This document shows positions 54,550-64,000 of a stretch of 64,000 nucleotides of DNA, in pieces. The notes under the pieces are model-generated. The model searched no databases, had not been told where the DNA came from, and worked only from the letters and a program-made list of their open reading frames with translations. The stretch is from Parietaria judaica. Lineage: Eukaryota > Streptophyta > Magnoliopsida > Rosales > Urticaceae. Where the stretch lies: contig OX940865.1 of the NCBI GenBank assembly GCA_954871525.1, positions 1,674,001-1,738,000 on the forward strand. Direction: 5' to 3'. Numbering within the stretch: position 1 is the stretch's first letter; every line of letters starts with the position of its first letter. The translations under genes and the position numbers were made by a program.

Positions 54550-56170
54550 CTAGACCATGCAATTTTTGGTATGGTGGCCATACCTCTGGTGGAATTCGCA
54601 CCAGGCGCTCATGTTCCTGTTATTACGTGTCATATCACCGGCGCTCATGTACAGATCTCCTTGCTCAATAACCTCGGCCTCTGAGTTCAGGTTATAGACA
54701 TGGTTCGGGGGATGTGCTCTTCCCCCGGGATGGGAAACTCCATGCTTGAAATTCCCGTGCCGAGGATTTGATCCTCTAGTAGGAACATGACTCCTGGGAC
54801 CCTTAAAGTGGGGTGGTTTCCCATTCCTTGATTGGGACGGGTGCACCCCAAGTCTCGGTACGTTCAGAGATAACCCAAACTTCCTCTTTAGGGCTTCGTG
54901 CTTCTCATCGTGTTTGATCCAATTTGATGCACGGGGGATTACATCCACTATCGAGGTAAACTTATTGATTAGTATGTCTGTCTTGAATCGGGAATCGTAC
55001 CATAGCCCGCTGGTTAGGTCGGCTATGGCCGTTTCATAATCTAGTCCGTTAATTCGGACCATTTTGGCTTTGAACCTCGTCATGAGTTCTCAGAAAGATT
55101 AATTCGCCCTTTGGTGCAGGGCATACAAATTTTCCACAGTGATCTCAGTCTCCATGAACATAGAGAAATGTTTGAGAAAACCATGGTTAGCTGACCGAAG
55201 CTATCATTCAATTTTAGATCTAATTTGGAGAACCACTCCATTGCTGCCCCGGTGAGGTTTTCAGCAAAATATTGGCATCTCCCAGCATCCATCTCGTGCA
55301 CGTCCATGTTAGCCTGCCACATGGCTATTCTTAATGCCCTCTGATGCACCTTCGGGTCAGTGGTCCCGTCGTACTTGGGCAGGTGATCTCCCCGCCATGC
55401 CTTAATCGAGTGTCGGTGATGGCCGATGAGAATGGAGTTATCGTCGATTCTTCAGCCAGGCGCTCGATCTCAGGAGCAGCAGATACTGCCCGGTGTACTC
55501 GGGAGTCGACTTTGGAGAGTTTCTCTCCCATTCTCTTCATGGTTTGTTTCAGCTCTTCCACCTTGAAATTAACCTGGGAGGATGGCTCAGTTTGAGAGCG
55601 TTGAGAGTATGGGCCCGAATGCTCACCCCCTGTGTGTTGAGGGTAACAATTCGGCCCATGGAGGGTGAGGTAGTTCGTGTTCTCTGTCTGGGATGGACTC
55701 GAGATCCAAACTCCCGCTGGGCGATTGTGTGAGTGCTGATAAGGGGTATTCTGCCCGGGATCAGGCAGGTCGGTTCCAAACGCAGGGGCTCAGAATCGGG
55801 GGTTGCCATGATTAGGCTGTAAAGGGAGCGCGCCCTCTGGTGGATCACTCGGCTGGGGCAGGGTTCTCGGGCGCGGCTCCTTTGGGAGGGGTGCCTGATT
55901 GGTTCTTCGGGCTCGGGGATCATTGGGGTCCTGGAAGTAAAAATGGACCGCATTTACCCTTTCCTGATTCATTTTCCCAGAGGTCTGCCCAGTTTCGTTC
56001 ACAGAGTAGGGTCTCTTTTCAAATCGGGTCTGGTTGCTCATGAGGAACTCAATTTTTCTTTTTGAGTTCAGCGTTTTCAGCAGCCTTTTCTTGGAGCTGA
56101 GTTCTCAGAGCCTTTTCTTCGGCAATCTGACCGGGGCTTACCCCGACCAGGGCATCGGAGGTAGGATTCT
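54550..56170 (-). pseudogene. Gag of element 5
   Basis: Blocks in order: Glu-rich coiled start (EEKALRTQLQEKAAENAELK), a frameshift, MSNQTRFEKRPYSVNETGQT, a Pro-rich stretch, EELKQTMKRMGEKLSKVDSR, the capsid part (MHQRALRIAMWQANMDVHEM, CQYFAENLTGAAMEWFSKLD), FKAKMVRINGLDYETAIADL, and WCEFHQRYGHHTKNC, the short zinc-knuckle motif. Frameshifts at several points. Confidence 0.72.
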
Positions 56171-56227
56171 TTTCTGAACTTATGGTAGTGTCTAAAGTAC
56201 GACAGAGTTAGCGAGTTCAAAGTTTCC

Positions 56228-56244
56228 CACAGATTGCGCCAAAA
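56228..56244 (-). other. Primer-binding site of element 5
   Basis: On the minus strand TTTTGGCGCAATCTGTGGG follows the LTR end. It resembles the TGGCGCC(G/A)TCTGTGGGAA site common in plant gypsy elements. Confidence 0.7.
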
Positions 56245-57130
56245 TGTTGACGTGGTTTTGCATACCAACAGTCAAGTGATTTGTGAATGGGATTTCGATT
56301 TAATGATGCTAAGATTTTTGTGGATCTTGACCTCCGCCGTCGTCAATACTTTGGACGATGACACACAAATAATAGAGAGCGAAGAAAATAAATAAACACT
56401 CTAGGTTTTTAGAGAGTTTCATTCCAATGCGGTAGTTGACTACGTCCTCTGTACGTTTAATGCTTTGAAACGGGTGATCAATCGGAACAACTAGCCAATT
56501 CCTGATAGATCGAAAATGAAAGACAAACACTTTAAGGACAAGAAATCTCACAGACTCTTTTCTCTCAATGGTGGATGCTTGCGTGCGTGTAAGAGGGTTG
56601 TCTTCTTGCTTTTATAGGCGTCCGATTTCTGCCCGTTGGAAGTGTACGTTGGTGATGGCTTCGAGTTCGGGCTTTGATCTGCTGCTGAGCGGACACATGG
56701 CCAGGTTCTGTGAGATTTGTGTAGTGGTGGACTTTGACTTGTCGTCATGGGATTTGAATTTGGATTGTAGAGATCTTTCTGGTCGGGATTCGGATGTTTA
56801 AATTGAGGTGGTTGACTTGGTCTGCTCGTGCTCTGGTACTGTTTCTGCCCGGGTTCATTGTTTTGCTTTTTCTCGGATCCCTTTGTGACAATCTATGTTC
56901 GGGGGAAGCTTTGGGTTTTAGATTTTGACCAGGTGTTAGTTTCTCTTGGAAATGGGGCTTTTGAGTTCTGCTCGGAATTTTTCCTTTGAGAAACTTTGTC
57001 CGGACATCTTTTGAGCATATTCTGCTCGGGGTAGGTTTTTTGCCTTCTGGTCTTTTAACTCTTCTCGTGCCCGAACACAATTGAGTGCATAATGGGCTTC
57101 TGGGATTTGTATCTCATAAGTTTAATTACA
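56245..57130 (-). repeat. 5' LTR of element 5
   Basis: On the minus strand it begins TGTAATTAAAC at 57130 and ends CGTCAACA at 56245, with a TATA-like CTATAAAAGC at 56617-56608. Length about 886 bp. The outer edge is set only by the TG..CA rule because no second copy exists. Confidence 0.55.
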
Positions 57131-57549
57131 TTAATATTCGATTATATTCATAACTTAGGCCTTAATCAATTTAAACTATTAATTTAATTAATGACCTCAT
57201 AATTCCGATTAAGGAATGAATTTTCACATCAAGATGTATGGTATTCAATTTTTTTTTGTACGAGTTTCAATTTTATTTTTCTTATAGGTAACGTGTTGAA
57301 CATAGCCGCGGCTATACTAATATATGCCGATGTTTTTTGGTAAATGCCGTGATAAGCCAAGGCTCTTTAAAAACTTAGCCACGGCTTGTATCTACCAGAC
57401 CCCAACATATATTTTTGACAAGAGTTAAATCATCATTTACTCTATCTAACTGTTTTAAAACAGCTATATTCTACAAAAAAAAAAAAAACTAAAATGAAAT
57501 ATTGTTTCAATTATTTCTATATACCAAACTAGCTACATTTAGTTTTTTC

Positions 57550-57830
57550 TCACACAAATCCCCCGCGAGCCTGACCATGATGGTGTAGATAGTTTCGATG
57601 ACAAAGACGATGTTAAAGTATTTGAGGCTCCTCGACCATCGAGAGGCAAACGGGCCACAAGTCGCACTCTGTTAGGATAAGGACGACGAAGAATCGTGTC
57701 AAAAATGGCTGGTCAAGTACTCACCATGGTACTCCACCTTCTACATTGTGGAAAACCGATTTCGATAAAGTATATTATTCCAATGATTTGAATCAGTACA
57801 CAAGATACAAAATGTGCTCTTTTTAATTTA
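57550..57830 (+). pseudogene. BED zinc-finger gene remnant
   Basis: The end of the frame, PSTLWKTDFDKVYYSNDLNQ then YTRYKMCSF, aligns with SLLWETDFQMRLKWNNETQT and DRYAKCKWC of the element-1 genes. Acidic (FDDKDDVKVFEAPRPS) and basic parts precede it. The first Cys pair and everything beyond are lost. Upstream, AAACAGCTATATTC (near 57462), a TATA-like stretch and CACACAAAT match the element-1 zinc-finger promoter. Confidence 0.65.
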
Positions 57831-57834
57831 AAGT

Positions 57835-58670
57835 AAACGGTGAACACAACACATATCCATTTCGATAAAGTATATTATTCAAATGTTTAAAGTACTGTTT
57901 TTAATTTTAATGTTGGGTGTTTAGTTAATGTTCAGGGTTTGATGTTGTAATGATGAAATTTATTAATTGTTAAATAATGTATGGTGTTTTATGTTGTAAC
58001 TATGTAATTTCTATTTTATTAATGTATTGTTTTATTGTAATCTACCATCAAACCGCGGCTTGAACTCATATTTTCCAGAAAATTTAAGAGTAATTGTCAT
58101 ACAACATGTGGAAACCTACGAGTGCATGCCCTACACTATGCCTCGGTATATCTTAACCAGTTGCGATTCTTGTGCAACTCACGAAAACTAAACACTTTGA
58201 AAATATTCATAAAACTGGAGAAGTGATTGAAAGTTTTTACATACCTCGGCGGTTTATGTTAACAAACCTCGATTCAACATAGTTTCCACGGTTGCTCTAA
58301 ATAAAGAGCAGCTGAGAAATGCAGCATGGGCAAATAAACACTTAAATTTTTTTCGCTCAATGAGCTTTGAATTAAAAATTCCACGGTGGTACGAACAATA
58401 CGTGACTCGATTTGGCTAGAGCTGAACCAAAACGAGGTAACTTATTAATTGATCGCAGCGAGTGTGCAATTCAGAAAAAGTAATTACCGCGGTATTATTG
58501 ATAACACCGCAACTTGTTTTTTGCAATTTTATGTGTATGAATACCTCTTATTTTGAAATTTAGACCCACTCGAATACCTCTCAAGTGGCCAGTTGAATAC
58601 CTCTCAAGTGGCCAGTTGAATTTCAACAGTGGAAAATAATTTTTTATATCTTTATTCAATATTGAATCTA
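57835..58670. other. AT-rich spacer with degenerate dyads
   Basis: AACCGCGGCTT near 58051, CCTCGG near 58140 and 58245, CCACGG near 58285 and 58380, CCGCGG near 58488. Spacing is largely lost. A 28-bp phrase containing CCTCTCAAGTGGCCAGTTGA is duplicated at 58576-58620. Confidence 0.5.
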
Positions 58671-58675
58671 GAGCT

Positions 58676-61672
58676 TGGATGAAAGTAAATAGGGATATCG
58701 ACTTTTATGAGAAGGATGCAGATGCATTTTATGACTTTGTTAGAGCGCATTCGGTCATTGGGGAAGGAATTCGGCTTCCTTGCATTAGATGTGGAAATAA
58801 TTAGTCGAATTCTTTGAAAAATGTTTGATTTCATTTGCTTCCATTCGGGATTATGTGTTGTTATGGTCATTGGATCTACCATCGTGAAGAAATTCATGAA
58901 AGTTTTACTGCAAGAAGATTCAATAATGTTGAAGATGGTAGTAACAATATGCACCATACGACGAAGTTGGATGGCCGAAATTGTTAGGCTCGATGATGAA
59001 CGATAGGGATTCGTCGTTTTTTGATGGGTGCAGTGGTAATGGCATGAAAATGTAATTTCTTGTAATATTATTTAATTTAAAGGCGTCAGGTGGCTGGAAC
59101 AATTTCAATTTTACCAAAGTATTGGAAGAACTAAGAGAAGTATTACCGCAAGGTCACAAAGTGCCTCAACTTATGTATGATGCGTGTAAGATGTTTGGCT
59201 TGTTAGGTATGAAGTATGAGAAGTTTCATGTGTGTCCGCACAATTGTGTGTTGTATAGACACGAACACGAAGACTTAGATATTTTTCCATTTTCAAAGAT
59301 TCAAGGCGGAAGAAGAGTAAAATTACTAACAACGGTGTCAAAGGTGGTTTTATGGTGCGTTCATCCAGGGCTGCGTTTATGTCGCATGTTAGAGAATGCC
59401 GATCATGGGAAAATTTTGTTTGGAACTCTGAATAACGTATCGATGATTGTAAGTTGAAGCACCCCGCTGATCCGGCTCAATAGAAAGAAAGTGCAATATC
59501 CAGAATTCATTCGGATCCGAGGAACTCTCAGTTTGTTTTGGCCACCGATGGAATAAACCCTTTCGGTACCATGAGTACTCAATATAGTGTCTGGCTGGTG
59601 ATTATGGTGAGCTACAATCTCTTTCTGAAATTTTGAATGAAGAGAAATTTCTTGATGTTGACGCTTTTTATTTCAGGGTGACACCAACCAGGTAATTATA
59701 TATATGTCTATTTGGCTTCTTTGGTTGATGATTTGAAGATTTTATGGGACAACGAATTCGAGACATGTGATGCCCCTGGTAAATAAGGTTTCAAGTTAAG
59801 AGAAATATTAATGTGGACAATCAATGATTATCTAGCTTATGGGAACTTTTCACGTTACTCGGTTAAATAAAAAATTGGCTTTCTTGTTTGCATTAAAGAG
59901 ACAAGGTCGATCTCGTTGAAGCATGGGAGGAAGAAAATTTATCTCAATTATTGGAAATTCATTCTAGCCTATCACCCGTTTAGCAGGCAGAAAAAGGTTT
60001 TTAATGGCTGTACATGCTTTGAACCTGCTCCAAATCTTTTGTCAGGCAAAGGTATCTACGAGCTTTGCTCATACAAAGATACTATTTTTGAGGTTCTTGG
60101 AAAAAGAGATTGGAAAAGAACAAAAAAAGGACTTGCAAAAGAACCTGTGGCATAAAAAATCATTTTTTTATAACCTTCCGTATTCTAAGTCGCATCATAT
60201 TCGTCATTTTTTAGACGTAATGCACAACCAGAAAAATTTCTTCATATCGATTGTCGGAACATTCCTTGATGATAAGAGAAAAATAAGGGACGGTAAGAAA
60301 GCTCATTTGGGTCTCATTGAATTGAAGATAAGAAGTAGTTTGCATCCCGATGAGCAAGGTAAAAAGAACATATGTACCACCGGCAATGACCAGTTTAACC
60401 AAACCGGAGCAAATATCAATATGCGACTGGCTTGTTGTTGTTGGACATATATGCCCTCTATTAAGATTGTAATCCCACTCACATAAGATTATGGTCGTTT
60501 GCCTAGAATTAATGGTGCTTATTAAATTTATCTTATATAGTTATATTTGGATTATAAATAGATAATACGAATTGAATGTTTGATCCATAGTTCTTTAATG
60601 TTGCTATCGTGCACATGTCATCACAGGAAGTCTTTTGTGAGGAGGTTTAAATGTCACGAATAAAGAACTTCAAATAGTTCATGGTCTAGATTAGAAATGG
60701 GAATTTCTAAGGCGTGAACGACCATTGATAAACTTAATCACAATTATGTCATGATCTTTTACCGGATCATACTGTAGTCCATGCACTGTTAAGTTTTATT
60801 AAGTATGAAGTGTCTTAATATTAGACGGACTAGACTCCACATCCGAAATCATCAATTTAGTCTGTCACTGGTGATAGTACGATAGAGTCACTAAGATGAT
60901 CAAAGGAGTCGGTTGAAAAGGAGTCAGTTGAGTTTTGTTCAGAGTATTTAGCCGGATCGATTCCAATTTAATTTCCCAAAGAACGATTCCAATTGGATTG
61001 CTCAAAGAACCTTTAAATTCTGGAAGTCGACATTCTAAACACTTATGAAAATATTTAGAGGGCCTTTATAAATTATTACAAGGTACACTTTATGGTATGT
61101 TAACATGTGCACTTTTTACACAAAAGAAATATACGATAAACACCTTGTTCTAAATAGTGGTGGAACATATGGTGCGGATTACAAGTATGTTGCGTCATGG
61201 AAGGACCAGAATCTCGTATACGCTTTTTTGGAGTAATAGAGCTACGTATATCATATTTGGGTGCTTGACTACTATGGTTTTTGAGCAGCATTTTTAAGTG
61301 CAAATGGACGGAAAATAACCATGTAAAATTTGACAATTAATGGATTACGATTGGTGATTGCGGATGGCTCGGATATGCTAACGATTCATTCATCTCAGCG
61401 TCGTCGGCGGCTCAGTTGTTTACAGTGACAGATCCGTCTAATCGGAAGTTATCTCTTGAAGTACATTTGAAACCAAAAAACGTTGAAGATTCGAGAAAAG
61501 AAGGCGAAGAAGCATGTACGAATATTGCCATATTCTGAAAAACGGTTACTGTCGTTTGAAGACATAGAATACTTTAATAATGATGTTGAATCTTATTTAC
61601 ACCGTCAAGTTATAAAGTCAACATGTATTGAGAATTCCCGCAAAAAAAAAAACATTTGTCGGGGATAAATAA
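58676..61672 (+). pseudogene. TNPD-type CACTA transposase pseudogene
   Basis: Transposase-associated part: MKVNRDIDFYEKDADAFYDF, IRLPCIRCGN. Core: LEELREVLPQGHKVPQLMYD, KYEKFHVCPHNCVLYRHEHE, LATDGINPFGT, GKGIYELCSYKDTIFEVLGK, and LDVMHNQKNFFISIVGTFLD, where the DVMHIEKN motif has Glu changed to Gln. A DUF4216 remnant follows (YANDSF-like, TVTDPSNRKLSLEVHLKPKN). Many stops and frameshifts. It aligns part by part with the intact transposase at 5985-2714. Confidence 0.8.
60480..61090. other. Insert in the transposase pseudogene
   Basis: The transposase similarity breaks at about 60480 and resumes at about 61090. The insert has ATTATAAATAGATAA near 60551 and looks like an old solo LTR, without proof. 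No coding region. Confidence 0.35.
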
Positions 61673-61879
61673 TAATTGCGTTCTGAAGAAGACTTTCTTG
61701 TGATGGACAACTTCTTGTTATTTAATACAATATTTAATGTCTTCGTTACTATTCAATTTATGTATTTCAATTATTTACATGAGCTTAGCTGCGGTTTTAT
61801 AAAAACAATACTCCGGTTAGTTGGTATAGTGACAATTTTGTATTGCAGATACCCCGACGTCCTACTTAAATGTTGTCTA

Positions 61880-63600
61880 TAAAATAGTACACCACAGCTT
61901 AGCGTTACTGAGCTGCGGGTTATTCCAGATGAGAAAATTACGGGAGCTTAAAGGTTGATTTATAATTTTAAATGGCCACGGCTTTGTGGCAAGTACTGAG
62001 GTTTATTTTCTAGTATCGTGGCGTAGTATGGGCAGAAGAAAAAGTTTTGTTTCTTCTTTGTCCGATATGTAATTTTAACGATGCTGGAATTAATTTATCC
62101 ACGTGTGATGTGCCTCGGCCATTATATGACGAGCGGCGACAACGTAATATTCCGAACATACATTTTGTTTTCCCTCCATTTCAGCATTTTGAATTTCATT
62201 CTCCTTCTTTTTCCCTCTCTCCGCTCTGTCCATTTTCCATCACCTCCGAGCTCCACCACTACAACCATCACCACGTCCATTGCCGTCATTCAGAGCCGCT
62301 GTTATTTTCGTATGAACAGTTCTCTCTCTCTCTCTCTCTCTCAAAACTCTTTCTTTATGTTGGTCTCAACTCTCTCTTTCCATTTCTCTCTCTCGGTCTC
62401 TTTCTTGATAAAACCATAAACTCTAGAGCAATGAATGCACGATTTCTTGTTCGTGAAGATTTAACTGTTGAATAATATTGGTTGGAGTATTAATGTTCAT
62501 TTTTATGGTCTTTGAAGATTAGGAGAAAATGTAGCATTCGTTCTCGGTGGCATTTATTTTTTGCTTAAGAACTAAAACAAGGTATGCACGTTTTCTTGTT
62601 CTTGAAGATTTAATTGCTGAATAATCTTGGTTGGAGTTTTAATACTCATTTTGATGATCTTTAAAGCTTATGGGAAAAGGTAGCATTTTTTCTCGATTGC
62701 GTATTTGTTTTTTGCTTTCAATATTGAAATATTGATTTCAATGTCTTTGATGTTTAGTAGAAAATTTAGCATTTGTTCTCTCGGTTGCATATTTGTTTCT
62801 TGCTTAAGAAGTAAAACAAGGTATGTATGTTTTCTTGTTTGTGAAGATTCAATTTTTGAAAACTCATGGTTAGAATTTTAATGTTTATTTGATGGTCTTT
62901 CAAGCCTGTGTGAAAATGATGCATGTCGGTTCATAAACTATTAAGAGTTCCTAGTGTGAAGATGTAACTATAAGATATACTTTTAGAATATGTATTAGGT
63001 TTTTTTTATAGAGATTTTTTACTATGTTTTGTATATTTAGAAGGTCGTTTTAGGATTTGTTTACTGAGAATGCTATTCAAGGATTTGTTTATTGGAAATG
63101 TTATATTAAATTTTGTAAAGTACTTAAGAATGTGAATTAAGTTCTGTTTGTGGGGAATGTGGACTGCGGTTTATTTATTAAGAATGTAATTTATTTTTTT
63201 TGTTTATTGGGAATAAATTTATTTTTTTGTGAATCATGTCAAGGTTACGACATCACTATGTCGTAACATTCCGATTATGAGTCCGCCGGCAACACACTCG
63301 ATTCCACGGTACCACACGACAATCCGACGCCCACATCCAATTCCGTTGCCTTGATTAATTTTTTATTGTAAATATTATATGTTTATAATTTTTTCAGTCG
63401 TATTATATGTAGGTATTAAAATAGGGATGAAGAAGGTATGTGTTTCCAAAGGTAGTTTAAATTCCTGTAAACGAATAAATATAAATATATTAAGTAATCA
63501 AGTATATTTTTTATTGAATATATTTGATTGTTTGTGACATCATAATTTGAATTATGAAGCATAATTTGCGTTAAATGTATACACAACCCTCGGTCTTAAA
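61880..63600. repeat. Non-coding tail: CT microsatellite and three-copy direct repeat
   Basis: A (TC)n run lies at about 62317-62343. TTTCTTGTTCGTGAAGATTT-type blocks start at about 62442, 62591 and 62829, with GTAGCATTNGTTCTC and ACTAAAACAAGGTATG parts shared, i.e. an imperfect repeat of 150-240 bp. No gene seen; the open frame at 62047-62475 is low-complexity. Confidence 0.6.
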
Positions 63601-63785
63601 AAAACTAACTGCGGCAGAAAGGTGTGAACAAAAGTAAATCTAGGGCGAGAAACAAATAAGCCGCATCCTTTGGGAAACAATAAACGGGGCTAGCTAGTGA
63701 TAAAACAATCCGTGGTAAATAACGCCCAGGCGTGGTGCTAATAAAGCCGAGAAACCCGTAATAAAACAACCCACAACATTAATAA
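63600..63785. repeat. Degenerate dyads near the right edge
   Basis: AAGCCGCATCC, CCGTGG, ACGCCCAGGCGTGG and AAGCCGAGAAA recur at about 20-22 bp steps between 63660 and 63755, like a faded subterminal array. The final 200 bases are AT-rich without features. Confidence 0.5.
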
Positions 63786-64000
63786 ATAAAAAAATAAATC
63801 TATCGCATTTATTTCACCATAATTCATGTATCATTTGACAGAGATTGAATCCATCACTTTAATAAATATCATGTATCACCTCAATCAATTCAATGTTTAA
63901 ATCACCAAAAGTATTTCTTTTTAAAATTTGTTTGAACCTAGCATATTTTAATATCATTATAAAGAAAATTCCCTTCCTTTGAATGTTTCAAACAAAAATT

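Larger units (their letters stand above)
48851..57130 (-). mobile_element. Decayed Ty3/gypsy element 5 (Tat/Retand-like layout)
   Basis: Minus-strand order: LTR (57130-56245), primer site, gag, protease, reverse transcriptase, RNase H, integrase (to about 50370), then an antisense coiled-coil ORF remnant. Extra ORFs antisense to pol, between integrase and the 3' LTR, are a feature of Tat-lineage elements. The 3' LTR is missing. Many stops and frameshifts. Confidence 0.8.
57290..63790 (+). mobile_element. Second CACTA relative, heavily decayed
   Basis: Dyads of the same type as element 1 lie at 57305, 57326, 57346, 57356 and 57378, and degenerate ones near 58050-58510, 61890-62030 and 63610-63770. 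Between them are a zinc-finger gene remnant and a TNPD transposase pseudogene, both on the plus strand. No clear CACTA terminus was found; the right end may lie beyond the window. Confidence 0.65.

Noticed and set aside
62047..62475. 142-residue frame rich in Ser, Leu and His
   Set aside because: It spans a TC microsatellite and has no domain; likely a chance frame or leader sequence.

Overview
This window is plant nuclear DNA, most likely from a dicot, and lies in a repeat-dense, probably heterochromatic region. The evidence is En/Spm (CACTA) transposase genes with introns and GT..AG splice sites, Ty3/gypsy LTR retrotransposons with plant-type primer-binding sites, and nested insertions throughout. 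I saw no convincing host gene, tRNA, rRNA or CRISPR array. The species cannot be named from the sequence.

Region 1 (1-17908) is most of a large CACTA element whose right end is at 17908 and whose left end lies outside the window. On the minus strand it carries a Transposase_24-like (TNPA-position) gene (931 to <1), an apparently intact two-exon TNPD-type transposase (5985-2714) and a three-exon 'putative plant transposon protein' gene (15750-14136) with one in-frame stop. On the plus strand it carries four small genes for stand-alone BED-type zinc-finger proteins (6649, 8614, 10409, 12205); the last three sit in a 1.8-kb tandem repeat. In front of every one of these genes lie arrays of a short dyad, GCC-NN-GGC (usually CCGCGG in the centre), set at a regular 20-22 bp step and often in quartets spaced 21-21-22. 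This phased dyad array, together with the amplified zinc-finger genes embedded in it, is the strongest candidate here for an undescribed system: an element-encoded, self-targeting regulatory circuit.

Region 2 (17909-30148) is a pile of broken Ty3/gypsy elements: a plus-strand LTR/gag/gag/LTR remnant (to 22068), a minus-strand gag with a 2.6-kb LTR (22069-26863), a second copy of that LTR in inverted orientation (about 26955-29052), and a minus-strand fragment of the first LTR family (29053-30148). The two inverted long LTRs make a large imperfect palindrome.

Region 3 (30150-39114) holds a decayed minus-strand gypsy-type transposon gene (Transposase_28-like N-terminal half, coiled-coil C-terminal half) split by a 1.7-kb insert or intron, then LTR-like and unassigned sequence.

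Region 4 (39115-47155) is a gag-only LTR element whose LTRs contain an 8-bp tandem repeat: about 48 copies in the first LTR and about 200 in the second.

Region 5 (48851-57130) is a decayed minus-strand Ty3/gypsy element with a full gag-PR-RT-RNaseH-INT order and an antisense coiled-coil ORF beyond the integrase, as in Tat/Retand-type elements. Region 6 (57290-63780) is a second, heavily decayed CACTA relative on the plus strand. It still shows a BED zinc-finger gene remnant, the same promoter motifs, and dyads at the same 21-22 bp step.
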